The notes beneath the pieces are model-generated. The model did no database searches. It was not told the DNA's origin and saw nothing but the letters and a program-made list of their open reading frames with translations. A program made the position numbers and the translations under genes. A DNA stretch of 64,000 bases from Russula earlei (lineage: Eukaryota; Basidiomycota; Agaricomycetes; Russulales; Russulaceae): positions 62,001 through 126,000 of the forward strand of contig JAGFNK010000037.1 in NCBI GenBank assembly GCA_025769875.1, written 5' to 3'. Positions 24,372-35,260 of the stretch are shown piece by piece (the first letter of the stretch is position 1; each line of letters opens with the position of its first letter).

Positions 24372-24912
24372 TGTAGAAACTATGTGTTTTAATGAGAGTG
24401 GGAGAAACGACAGTTTTTGTGAGTGAGTGCCACGTCCGAAGGGAGGCCTACATGTTCGCACTCGCGAGGGTCGCTGAATAAGCAATGACTGTGCTCAGTG
24501 ACTCGCGCGCGTAAGCGATCACTGGAAGATATATTACCTGAATAAGCAATGACTGTGCTATCCAGGTATGAGCACTTATGGAACATAAGGAAAGGGTAGC
24601 TAAAAGAATGTACCTCAGTGACTCACACGCATAAGCGATCACTGAGGGAAGGTAAGTATTTTGTCTACTCATATAAGTAGGAAGCAGGTGTGGATTCTAT
24701 AACTCCGCAGACGAAGGGTATGCAAGAAACAGGACAATGATCAAGCCAATAGACATCCAGACTAGTTAATTAGTCTAGGCACTAATTGTTGTAAATAACT
24801 AAATCCACTTAGGGTGGCCTAATGGTACAGGTATATGTATCAACTGAGGGGACAACTCACTCGTTCTCGTGCGCTCGCGATCGAGTTCACTCGCGCTCGG
24901 GAATTTACAACA
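24372..24912 (-). repeat. copia-1 5' LTR
   Basis: 541 bp, adjacent to gag. Against the other LTR, changes are clustered at CG dinucleotides; here more CGs are kept, for example in the 'gactcgcgcgcg' stretch near 24500. Both hairpin copies are present. Confidence 0.93.
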
Positions 24913-25030
24913 TTGCTTACATAACCACGTGCCGGCAATGAATGACACCTACCTTACGTGAGAAATTGATGGTGTCCGAAGATGGGCGCAGGGATAGTAC
25001 TGTCCATAATAACTTTGAACTGGACATTTC

Positions 25031-25562
25031 TGTTGTATTTTCCCAAGTGAGCTTGATCACGAGCGCATGAGAACGAGTGAGTTGTCCCCTCAGTCGATAC
25101 ATATACCCATACCATTAGGCCACCCTAAGTGGATTTAGCTATTTACAACAATTAGTACCTAGACTAATTAACTAGTCTGGATGTCTATTGGCTCAATCAT
25201 TGTCCCGTTTCTTGCATACCCCTTCGTCTGCGGACTTGTAGAATCCGCACCTGTTTCCTACTTATATGAGTAGACAAAATACTTACCTTCCCTCAGTGAT
25301 CGCTTATGCACGCAAGTCACTGAGGTACGTTCTTTTAGCTACCCTTTCCTTACATTCCATAGAGCTCATACCTGGATAGCACAGTCATTGCTTATTCAGG
25401 TAATATACCTTTAGTGATCGCTTACGCGCGCGAGTCACTGAGCACAGTCATTGCTTATTCAGTGACCCTCGTGAGTGCGAACATGTAGGCCTCCCCTCGG
25501 ACGCTGCACTCACTCACAAAACTGTTGTTCTCCCACTCTCGTTAAACCACATAGTTTCTACA
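25031..25562 (+). mobile_element. copia-1 family solo LTR, TSD ATTTC/ATTTG
   Basis: 532 bp in the orientation opposite to copia-1, from TGTTGTATTTTCCC to TAGTTTCTACA. The flanks ATTTC (25026-25030) and ATTTG (25563-25567) match at four of five bases. The start region carries a short deletion relative to the element LTRs. It lies only about 120 bp from copia-1, giving an inverted LTR arrangement. Confidence 0.85.
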
Positions 25563-25766
25563 ATTTGGAACGAAGTATGGGATACGGAGCCGGCTACAGT
25601 TCTCGTTATGCGGGCTGTTATGTTCACCATTCTGTGAAATATGGCACTCTGTTCTGAATACGATCTTGGCCCTATGCCAATATGCCTCTATATCTGTGGT
25701 CTGCTCAATGCTCAGCTCTATGCCATGCGTGTGGCCATGGTGCCTTACATCCAGCTGTCGCTCGGG
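25563..25766. other. Short unannotated spacer
   Basis: No exon or repeat recognised. It separates the copia-1 family solo LTR from the left end of the Mutator-like element. Confidence 0.4.
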
Positions 25767-28690
25767 GGTAGGGTATTGCCCGTTGGCGACAGTTGCATTC
25801 TTTTCGCGGTGGGTTGAGTTACCATAAAAGGCGATTTTGTTGGCAAGAGAATCGTTACATCAATTATGCATTTAAATGTCACCAAATCATTTTCTCAATT
25901 ACATATTTAATGACTTATTTATTAGCTATTAGACAAATAAATTAAATTGATACAAAAAAAGATTTTGTATTGTAAGGAACAGCAACAGTTGAGGCCGTTA
26001 GAGGCAGCAGTGTGAGTCCGAAGGGACCTGGTGCAAGGGAGGCGGCGGCATCGGAGGGAGGGGGGTTCCGAGGGAGGGACAACAGTTCTCCGAGGGCACG
26101 CGTGCGCGCATTCGCGGCAGCAGATGTTGCATCAGGCTTGGCGTGCTTGCCCGACCGTTCGCCCCCGGCGTACGGATCATCGTGAACACGGCGGCGCTTT
26201 CCCTTAGCGACGCCGATGCTTCGCGCTGTCAATCCCCGCGCGTCGGGGAGACTGGTCCGTTGTTTTGGGCCCCGTTTGAGTTTGACACCCATACGCTCGG
26301 CTGTCTCCGTCCACGTTTTCTGATTGGGCGTGATCACTTCCTTATCAGGTAAGACCTTGGAGCCTTGAATTAAATTGATTGCGGCTGCCAAACTGTATTT
26401 GGCAGGCCCGCGTGGCCTCAACGATCTCCGCTGTTTGATTAGCATTTTCAAGCCTAGATGTGAGATCGCGCAATAATGATATGATCTCCTGTGAGAGAGA
26501 TACTAGGCTCTCCCTTGGTGTGGATGAAGAAGATGATGGGGATGGGGGGTCAGGTGATTTATTTGCACATTCCTTTTGTGTGCTCCCCTCAGGACAGAGG
26601 TAGGGAAAGTGGATGTAGATTGCTGCAATGTGTTTGCAGAATCTAATCCGGGGATAATCTGTGCAATCACAAGTTGACTTCATCAGATCGATTGAGTAAA
26701 ACGCGCCGGAACGGGACTGTGAAGCGACGTGAAAGCAGATCTCATCGAATTGCAAGATCGAATCTTGTGAGATGCTCTCGGCACGGGTGAAAATTATATG
26801 ACGCCTGTCAGCCGCCAGGTCCCGACCATCGAGCCCGATGTTCTGCCGTTCGTGCCTGTTTTGGTAATACGGCACCATGCGACGCACTAGAACAAATAAT
26901 ATTCGATCGATCCGCCAATTGCGCTTGCCAGTCGAGCCAATGTGATTTGAGGACATGATGATATCTAAAAAGATTGAGTCATCTTATCTTTAGATCAGGG
27001 AGGATCACATACACTTCGATCAACATGTTGGTGTCCCCTTCCTCAAAGATATGTCGATTTTTCTGGTAAACCATGGACCACATATGCACCACAGGCATCC
27101 ATTGGGACCCAAGATAGTTCACAAAAGTTTCTGGAACCTGAGGATCAGTGGAGATCTCCTCCCAGATTTGTAGAAAGTCGGCCTGATCATCTGTATGTAC
27201 CCATCTCTTGATCTTATCCCACAGATCAGGAAAATTGTTAGCATGGAAGTGTGATCGCATCGCGCGCAACACGTGCCACTTGCAAAGCCATATCCGACTT
27301 CCCGGATAGGCAATCTTGAGGGCGGCAATCTGCACGGCATCACGATCTGTCATAATAATAGACGGCCGGACAGCCGGACTGGCATCCCTGACCCAATGGA
27401 CAAAAAAGGATATTGTGTCCTTTGTTCCATTGGATGCCAGCATCCAGGCAACAGGCACACCTATCCGGAAAGGGTAAGCACGCTAAATTGACATTTAGTA
27501 AATATTACGCACCATGTCCCCAGTGATCGCGCGCGATCATGGTAAATAATAAAAAGTCCAGATATTGAGTAATATTATGAGTTGCATCGATACCGATGAA
27601 GCTGTTCCCGAGGCGGCGGAATGCCTCCATTTGGAAAGGGGTCTGGATGCATAATACATATGCATCCTCCTGCAGATTTGATTGAGATGGGGCACTGTGC
27701 AGCCTGTCTTTGTAAAAAACATTTGTTTTTTCATCTGCAAACCTGTCCAACCAGAGCCTGGTGGAGATAGCATCCTCTGGATGCAGCCTGATAATCTCAT
27801 CTTCCATTTCCTGGGCCATGCGGCTTACATCCCGGAGTGAGATGAATCGGTCTCGGCTGCCATCGGGCGATGAATCCTGAATATCGCGTACCTTTCCATT
27901 ATTAAGTTAGCGAATAAAAATAAAATAAATTCAATACAGGCACTTACTATTTCCCGTGGATCAACCTTCTTTGACAGCATGAATTTAATTTTATCACGCT
28001 GCTACGCATGACATTCGTGTGTAAGCGAGATTAGCAATTCCAATTTCATGGGAATGCTCGCTTGCATATTGTCCAAGAATGGTAGGCGCGTCCGCGTAAG
28101 ACTTGATGACTATTCGGCAACGGCAACCCGTCTTCTTGATCTCGGATCTCCGTGTGCGATCGGGGTGCTTCTTTACATAACTCGAAGCTCCCCCTGGATA
28201 GTTGGCGGGAGCAGACGAAAACCTTCTTTGTCCATCCCTGCCCATGCTTGGTGCTCGATGGAATCAATTCAATTGAGTGAGCCAATTCTTCTTGCCGGCG
28301 CCATGCGTCGAAATCGGCTGCTGTCAGCCATTCCATGGGGTATCCGCCGTGCTCCCGGTCATAATTGAGTCCTCCCCTCTTTCCAGAATTGGCAGTGATC
28401 TGGAAACATTGTGTCGCAAAAGGGGCGCTCGGGCCGGAATGGGCGGATGATGCGGATGGCACACCAATCAATCGGAAACGAGATTGCATTTCTTTTTTTT
28501 TTTGGTAGGGGGAAAATGGTAAGGAGTTATCTTATTATTAACCCACTTATATAACTAAATTACATCCGTTAACGCGTGATTGAAGTCCCGACTCTCTTGC
28601 CGACACAATCGCCTTTTATGGTAATTCAACACGCCGCGAAATGTCAAAGACTGTTGGCGACACACTTCAAGTTGGGTGCTTGCGATTGAC
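25767..28690 (-). mobile_element. Mutator-like DNA transposon (MULE) with long TIRs; outer ends approximate
   Basis: A minus-strand MULE-type transposase remnant lies between terminal inverted repeats. The best-matched TIR cores are 25805-25869 and 28574-28638, where 54 of 65 positions agree by hand alignment, including an exact 18-base stretch around TACCATAAAAGGCGAT. Weaker similarity extends outward on both sides. Long TIRs next to a transposase are typical of the MULE superfamily. I could not fix the 8-10 bp target duplication. Confidence 0.8.
25942..28489 (-). pseudogene. MULE transposase with SWIM zinc finger, decayed
   Basis: From ATG 28489 there is a DNA-binding N-terminus (YVKKHPDRTRRSEIKKTGCRC), reached after a frameshift near 28215. 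The MULE catalytic core follows (FIGIDATHNITQYLDFLLF; MTDRDAVQIAAL; LCKWHVLRAMRSH). The SWIM finger is CDCTDY...FCKHI near 26645, and there is a basic C-terminal tail ending at 25942. A good intron at 27461-27512 (TACTAAA branch point) joins GHG to VPVAWML. Further frame changes occur near 26960 and 26420. The family cuts DNA to move TIR elements. This copy looks inactive, though the domain order is complete. Confidence 0.8.
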
Positions 28691-29878
28691 AAAATAGAAG
28701 TCATTCTCAAAAACTCGAGCTCATGCCATGCACATACTGAATCGGAAACTGTGCGCTGCGTAAGTTTCAGAAGAGTACCGGTTCGGACAGCATCGTCAGG
28801 AATTGTACGTTCTGTAACGACGTTACTAGAGCAACTCCTTCGCATGTTCTTCCCGAATGTTCTGCTTCGCTTTGAGGAAGTCTCAATACCTTGTGTTGAA
28901 AGACCTCGCGGCCACCATGAAACAAGTCGTTCGCTCATCTGGCATACACGACTCAATCCTGAAGAATGATCGTCAATGACCCATTGTGTCCACGTCGCGC
29001 CGAGATGCCTCGGGTTGATCTCGGGAGGTACTCATGGACGATGCGTCGCATTTATACATCGTTTTTACGATGGCCTTTTTTCCAACGACATTCCCGACTC
29101 CTATGCCATGCCCGGGGTTACAATCAGCTGGGTCCTGCGTGCTACGAACCGCCCCCATCCGGCTGTCCTACGATCTGAGACCGAACCGCGACCTTCCCCG
29201 GGGACCACTACCCTGGAGCTAGATATCACATACGAAACGCCATGTGTCAAGAGGCCACCGCGCTCTGGCAGACGAGCTGAGGGCTCGGGCCCATGGGGCC
29301 AAAATTGTGAGTATCCCCAATGCGTCCAGATACCACACGCGTACATACTGTGATGCCGCTTTCTTTCTTTATCCTCTGTGTACTTTGCTGTAGCGGGCCC
29401 AACTGCCATGAGCATCTGTTCTGCATATCGCATGTATCGCACCACTGAGAGGAACTGGATGAAATTCGACCTTTTATGACCGATTTACCAAGCGGGAGGA
29501 CGCCTCCGCGGAATGATGATAGAAAGCCGCGCGAGTTGTGTGGCAAAGTCATTCTTTGGGAGGAGCCATCCATCACAGAATACAATGTGAAGGTGTGTGT
29601 AGAAACGGTTTTACTTCTGATCGACAACCAAATTTGAGGACGTCATATAAGAGGCGAGGCGGACAAGAACGGTTGATCTTGATTCCCTAAGGCGCTTTCC
29701 ACGGTTATTGGACGTTTGTGCGCATTGCATTATTGACTTGAGCAGACTATTCGCGCTGAGCTCCTGCAGTAGCTCTGATCAGTGTCTCCTATGCGACATT
29801 GGTAATCAACTCTATCACCAAGAGAAGGGCCCCCATCGCAGTTTCATGCTCAAACACGGACAGAATCAATCGTGGACC
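28691..29878. other. Unresolved region, no gene supported
   Basis: Several ORFs of 60-125 aa on both strands, none with a recognisable domain. Splice-like signals occur (for example 'gtgagtat' at 29307), so exons of an unknown gene cannot be excluded. Confidence 0.35.
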
Positions 29879-30700
29879 TCAAAATCGCATGACGTCTGAT
29901 GAAGCCCCATCACATGCCAATACCTCCAGGTAATCGATTTCTCCGTCAAGTTTGTCAGTGTATACGCTTGCACCTGAGAGGTGCGCAACTTTGGCACAAG
30001 CCGCATGCAAGGCCAGAAGTCGTGGAGAAGGAAGAGGGAGGGTGGTGGGGTCAAAGTTATCTTCTCCGGCAGTTTATAGTGTTGACTTGCTAGGAATCAA
30101 GGTGGCCAGTTAAGAGTGAAACTGTGCATCTCCTCACCGACGCCTCAAACCAGATATCCAAACGGTCAAACCAGTCGTGCACATCATGCCGCATCGTCAT
30201 GACATCGAAAAGAGAATGCACTTTAAAACCGTTCAGGTTTTCAACGCCATAACCGAAACGCTTCGAGACAGCCAACACTGGGGCGGGGAATAGACCTTCT
30301 GGGAAAACGATTTGCGGCAACCACTGGCAAGCCATATTGGACATACATTCGGGCGCGAATACGTCGAAATAAGTGGGACGCGGGTGGGCGCATTCTGTGT
30401 GAGCAGCACCTGCTCGGCGCATTTCTTCCTTATCGATACTTGGAATTGCACTGCTTCTGCGTCGCATCGTCAGGTCACCATACACCTAAATCGGTCTCGA
30501 ATAAGAGCCTTCAGGAGTCAGGGAAACACTTGAACTTGCACTCACTCGAGTAGCAATCGACAGCTCACTTGGGTCTTTACAGCCCCGTTCCTCTTGGATT
30601 GTGGTCATCGAAATCCGGCTTGTCTTTATCGAATGAGGATCGACTTGGACGTACGAAGAAACTGGCGTGCGCCCGTTACTGACTTGCTTTATGCTGGTGA
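29879..30700 (-). pseudogene. HNH-endonuclease-like agaricomycete gene, decayed
   Basis: Homology runs on the minus strand. The RDRFRCMVT segment matches the RDG..C.VTG motif of HNH_2-type proteins and is followed by an in-frame TGA (30470-30472) where Gly is expected. After a frame change come EEMRRAGAAHTECAH and LNGFKVHSLFDVMTM..DVHDWFDRLDIWFEA. After an intron-like gap and another frame change come LPLPSPRLLALHAACAKVAHLSGA and the stop at 29879. I know this arrangement from many mushroom genomes, where the cellular role is unknown. At least three lesions make it a pseudogene. The 5' end is uncertain. Confidence 0.6.
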
Positions 30701-30985
30701 TCACGTGCCAGTGGAGATGCCTTGTCTGCGCTGCACCGCCCGTCAATCAATCAATTGAACTGAACTGGTACTATTCGTGGCTGGTGGCGCTGCAAATTGG
30801 CGGTGCGGCCTAACGGGCCCAAGCTCACAAGTCAGCCTCAGGCAAATGCTGTGCTACGTTATGCTATGAAGAAAGCCTCTTCATGACGATTGATCCTCTG
30901 TCCGCTTTCCATCCTTCCGTGAAACTCGCCTGCAGCAACAACGACGTTCAGAGGACGCCCTTTTCAACAAAGCCTCTCATCCCGC

Positions 30986-32900
30986 ATGGATTCGCCACGA
31001 CTCCCCGATGGCCAGACGTTCGAGGAGTGGCAGTCTTACCGAAGGAGACAGCGCCGCCGCATACAGCGCGCTCCAGAAATTTCCCCGAGTCGTCGCGCCG
31101 CGGTAGACATCCCGACCGCCTCTGGACCCGGTGTCGGCCATGTGTCACCTCTGGAGTACACTTCGACAGCTCTTGCAGAGAAACTCCTTGAGCCCAATCC
31201 AGTAACGTCGGTCGACCCCCCATCCCATGTCTCACAGCTGCCTGTTGGGCGGTCCGACAGCAGCGAATATGAACGACAACTACCCGTCGAGACATCGTCG
31301 CAGCCGGAGCGGGAGACATTCATGGCTCCAAGACTATTCCCCTACATTTTCGAGAAGATCAAGGTTCGGTCCATAAAGGCTGGTAATGCAAGTAGCTCTT
31401 GTAAGACAAACCTGCGGCCGAGCAATATGGAACATCGCCATGGACTCTCTTCAAGTAGCGGGTGTGTTAGTCGCTATATGGAGACGATACTCGGATGTGA
31501 CATTATTTATAAGGACCATGGAAGATCGGTCTTCTAATCCATCCGAGAGAGTGCAACCTGCCCCAGCATCAAGTCTGACGGAACGACCGATTCTCCCAAC
31601 ACGCAAGTAAGAGACGTTTTTGTGTGTTTTGGCCCTCGACGTGACGGCGTTACCAGACCAGCCTTAACCGGAGCTAATGGAGCAAAGGATCGGGATACAG
31701 CGTCAATTGACGTTCCTCTCCCACCGCATTGTGATGTTGGATATTCTACGTGAGTCGCCCCTCTACCAATGAGACTCAACTCATTCGATTGTATACCTCA
31801 AGGACGATTGAAACAGTGCCTTCGAACCACTATGCCACAAAAAGAAACAACGAATGTCAATCAGGAGAGTTCATCGGATACGACACAGGCGAGTGAGTGA
31901 ACCCAATTTTCGAAGTGACACCTACGTTCAACGTTCATAGCGAGTCATGTACATGTCTACCACCGTCTACGACTTCGATCGAAAATACTGCGAATCACGG
32001 GCAGACCCACCCCCCACGATCTTACACAATCCCTGCCTCGCAATATGAGGATCCGGTGGGGCATGCGCGAAAGCCCCGGTTCAACGACTTCGAGTGGCAA
32101 GAATTTGTGTTACCAGATGACACCCGCTACTTCTCGCACTCCACTCTGGACATTATCACGGACGTTGATCTTCGCAACGCGGAACGGTTAGATGCAGTCA
32201 CCGGATTCCTCAATCAACGCGATGCCGAGATTCTACCCCCGCCTGAGTGGGAACTATGGCTCCGTGATCCGGATGTGTCAACGACAGGCTTTACCATGCA
32301 CATAGCCTGGATACACCACGGGGAACGAATGGTGGTGTTCAAACATCCTGCATCCGATTCTGGGGGGCGGCATCTTTGCAGAGACGATCATTGTAAGTTG
32401 CGGAGATCCACGAGCGCTCATACCTGCGTTGATGGTTAGATGCGGTGACAGACTCGGAATACCAGTACTGGTTGTTCATGGGGTCCCATCCTGTTCATGC
32501 CCTGCTGCCATCCGAATCCGTTTCCGATGCCATCGACGTCCTCACGTGCTTTTACACCAGTCGGTCATCTATTTTACTTTTTTTTGTCATCATTTGTTCA
32601 CCGTGCGTCAGGCCCGTTGATACGGCTGCCCCACCCATCGCCAGCTCCATTTAGCCAGGGATGAATGCCAGGAGTTGTTGGCGCAGCTTCGTTCTTTTGG
32701 CTGTGAGCTTCCTCACACTGATCCCTTCCAGTGATCCCTTGACATACATCCCACCTAGACATGTCCGAGCAGACGGTATCATTTGCTCGCACACGCGTCG
32801 TATCTACGGCACTTTCTCGCGTCTGTAAGTTTTAGTCTGCTCACGAGCTGCCTGGTCTTAACAAGCATTGTTCAGTCGAATGGAAACTGGGCCGTCACCG
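30986..32900 (+). pseudogene. Agaricomycete lineage-specific multi-exon gene (YW..M..HPVH family), probably broken
   Basis: ATG 30986 opens a basic, Arg/Ser/Pro-rich N-terminus (QSYRRRQRRRIQR). A hydrophobic helix (DSLQVAGVLVAIW) appears near 31450 in another frame. The best exon is about 31945-32392, encoding WQEFVLPDDTRYFSHSTLDI and WELWLRDPDVSTTGF. A GT-AG intron at 32393-32439 joins it in frame to QYWLFMGSHPVHALLPSES. The next exon should continue as FSQ-DECQELLAQLRSFG, but a run of three G (32658-32660) shifts the frame by one base. I recall this family, with a WW-like segment, from many mushroom genomes; function unknown. Upstream exon limits are not resolved. Could be an intact gene with one sequence error. 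Confidence 0.45.
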
Positions 32901-33384
32901 GGACGGTGCGACATTTCAAGGTCTGAGGAATAACCATGCCCAATCAGCTGGTATTCCGATTCTTCGTGCTGTGGAGGATCTCATACTTTCTGATGTTTCC
33001 TGGAACGACCACGTCATCAAGGTTTCGGCACGGCAGGTGGGGTATATCATATCACTCGTGCTACTGGCCTTGTGCATGTCATTACCACGCTTGCTTCTCT
33101 GACCGTGGATTAGGGATTTCCCGAATCGGGCATGTGACTACCGTCTCGGGCCACGACAACCTATCAGACACCAGTCGGGTATTGAAAACCCCTTTGTGGG
33201 TCGTCTCGCAGGGCATACGCAAGTCATGATATGCAGGGGTGCTGTGTCAAAAAAATGGTGTGAACTTGAAACTAAATGCAGTGGTGTCGACGGACAAAGG
33301 CATTGATGCCATGTCAGTCCGGATTGGCCGCCGATGAAAGTGCTGTCACGGTAGTCATTCTGCCTTAGGCATAGATGGTTTCAG
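32901..33384. other. Tail of the preceding gene or intergenic DNA
   Basis: Short ORFs only. 32870-33230 may hold 3' exons of the upstream family, but I cannot support specific limits. Confidence 0.3.
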
Positions 33385-33471
33385 TGTTGGACGTGCAGCC
33401 ACCAGGTGGCGTGTGAACGGACAAAGACAAGGCTGAGATTATAAATCCTGACTAGTACTACAGCTCCAACC
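33385..33471 (+). repeat. Remnant of a TGTTGGACGTGCAGCC-type LTR
   Basis: Begins with the same 16 bases as the solo LTR at 61439-61684 and ends near CTCCAAC, but is much shorter, so it is internally deleted. No target duplication found. Confidence 0.4.
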
Positions 33472-33553
33472 TCCATACATGCATCAATGTCTTTGAACAG
33501 AGTCGGGCCGTTTGGTGGACTGTTTCTTTTTTTCAGTGGTTTCTTGTTCAGAA

Positions 33554-34077
33554 TGTTGTGATTCCCGAGCGCAAGTGAGCTCGATCGCGAGCACACAAGT
33601 CCGAGTGAGGGATCCCCTCACTCGACATTCATACCCAGTAGCAATTTAGAGTATCTGAGTGGAGCTGGTTAATTAAACCCACTCTGGACCTGGCCTAGCA
33701 TATTACAGTAGATGTCGATTGGCTTGACATTTGTTCTGTTCTTTTGAATAAGTCTCTGTTTAGTTTCTGCCTACTTAAAGGAGTAGATAGTTCACCCTTG
33801 TCCCTCAGTGATCGCTCATGCGTGCAAGTCACTGAGGTGCGTTCCCACTTACTTACCATTCCTTACATTCTACAAAGCTCATACCTGAATAGTGCAGTCA
33901 TTACATTGCTCAGGTAAATATATCTTTAGTGATCACTCATGCATGCGAGTCACTGAGTGCAGTTGTTACATTACTCAGTGATTCTCACATGTGCAAACGT
34001 GCAGGTCTCATTGGACACTGCATACACTCACTTAAAACAATCATTCCATATCCTCAATAGACCATTGATTTGTCACA
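33554..34077 (+). mobile_element. Solo LTR of a copia-1-related family, TSD CAGAA
   Basis: 524 bp from TGTTGTGATTCCC to TTTGTCACA, with exact duplication CAGAA at 33549-33553 and 34078-34082. It is clearly related to the copia-1 LTR but diverged throughout. It keeps both hairpin copies (near 33806 and 33933), which argues that they are functional parts of the LTR. Confidence 0.87.
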
Positions 34078-34169
34078 CAGAAAATACATAGAACTGGGAG
34101 AATGACGTATACAGTACTTATGGCTGACATGCGAGGGTGTCCGTCATTGCTAGTACATCAGTAAAGATG

Positions 34170-34330
34170 GATTTTAGTTTCCGTTGGTTTCTCACCTCAG
34201 GAAACCAAAAAAAACCAGTGGAAACCAGGAAACTGGGAAACTGGGAAACTGGGAAACCCATGTCTGGTTTCCCGGAAACAACCTGAGAGTATCTTTCATG
34301 GAAACCTAAGAAACTAACAGAAACCTGTCG
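34170..34330. repeat. 'ggaaac/gtttcc' degenerate simple repeat
   Basis: Repeated GGAAACTGG-type words and their complements, including four near-perfect 'gaaactggga' units around 34220-34255. Similar sequence resumes at 39830-39900, on the far side of copia-2, so copia-2 lies within or beside one repetitive tract. Confidence 0.55.
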
Positions 34331-34575
34331 AAAGTATGGAAACTGGTAGAACTATAGTATAGTAGGAAAAAAATCACTGAAATGGTCAGAAATAGGGTAT
34401 ACATTGTTTCTACTTGTAATTGGAAGTCGATTCGAGCTGGTACAGATCTAAGCCTTGAGGGGACTCTCAGGTATATACAGATCAGCATGGAATGCAGATA
34501 TCATTGAGGCATCAGCACGATGAAGGGATTCATTGTCACCATCATTGTCTGCACATTCCAGTGCAAGGTGCCAGC

Positions 34576-35011
34576 TGTTGAGATAAAGAGTAGCCGAAGC
34601 GTTGACGCGTCGGCCTAAACTGTCCGGGCGGCCCACAGGCCCGGACCACATAAGCGTTTCAGCTCAATTGATGAAACGCGTACGATAACAAAATTGATAG
34701 TATGATCTAAGACAATCGGTAGCTAGCACATAGCGATCGTGAAAACAATTTGATAGTTACTATAGACAAAATAATTAGGGACACTCTCAGATACTTAAGA
34801 GCGTCGTACATACAGTAGATACTTCAGTTTCGTCTCACAGAAACTGAAGTAAGTACTTACTATCTCACGATCTTATCAGTAGCTGATTACACGTTGTAGT
34901 ATCATTTTTATTAGGTAAATATGACACAATAGTTTCGTCTCACAGAAACTGAATATCATTTTTATTAGATCTATTACGATCTAATCTACTTTATCACTGC
35001 GCGATTCAACA
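34576..35011 (+). repeat. copia-2 5' LTR
   Basis: 436 bp, TGTTGAGATA...GATTCAACA. It carries two hairpins with an identical 8-nt loop GTCTCACA: 11-bp arms at 34821-34831/34840-34850 and 6-bp arms AGTTTC/GAAACT at 34931-34936/34945-34950. Confidence 0.95.
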
Positions 35012-35025
35012 GGTTATGGGCCCTG
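35012..35025 (+). other. copia-2 primer-binding site (initiator tRNA-Met half)
   Basis: GGTTATGGGCCCTG starts at the first base after the LTR. It is identical to the copia-1 site although the LTRs are unrelated in sequence, and is complementary to the initiator tRNA anticodon arm. Confidence 0.82.
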
Positions 35026-35260
35026 CCCCCTACTAAATTCCCAAGACAGAAATCCACACACAAGCTCACACAGTCTATCGACACATTCTCTCTCCTTCAC
35101 GAGCCACTGTTCATCAGAACGACACCCCACACTTCTGGTACTTGGATCGAAGTTTTGACCCACGCGTCAGGGGTACTGATCAGATTTCTAACATCTGGCA
35201 CGCGTATTTGCTCCACTTGCCCAGATTGGTTTTATCACCTCGTTTACCTAATTGAATCAC

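Larger units (their letters stand above)
19376..24912 (-). mobile_element. Full-length Ty1/copia element copia-1 (defective), TSD TTGCT
   Basis: Two 541-bp LTRs (19376-19916 and 24372-24912) enclose a minus-strand gag-pol. Both ends are TG...CA, and the exact duplication TTGCT is found at 19371-19375 and 24913-24917. The order gag, protease, integrase, RT, RNase H defines Ty1/copia. The LTRs differ at many positions, nearly all of them transitions in CpG context, so the insertion is older than copia-2 at 34576. A purine-rich tract (GAGGGAGAG on the minus strand) abuts the 3' LTR at 19917-19925. The coding region is broken, so the copy cannot act alone. Confidence 0.95.

Noticed and set aside
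19452..24672. Identical ORFs of 66-74 aa at 19452-19676 and 24448-24672
   Set aside because: They lie inside the two LTRs of copia-1 and are identical because LTRs are duplicated.
29101..29627. Minus-strand ORFs as a gene
   Set aside because: No domain, no consistent frame or splice sites; left unresolved.
35252..35260. TTG start 9 bp upstream of the copia-2 polyprotein ATG
   Set aside because: ATG 35261 is the normal eukaryotic start; nothing supports TTG use.
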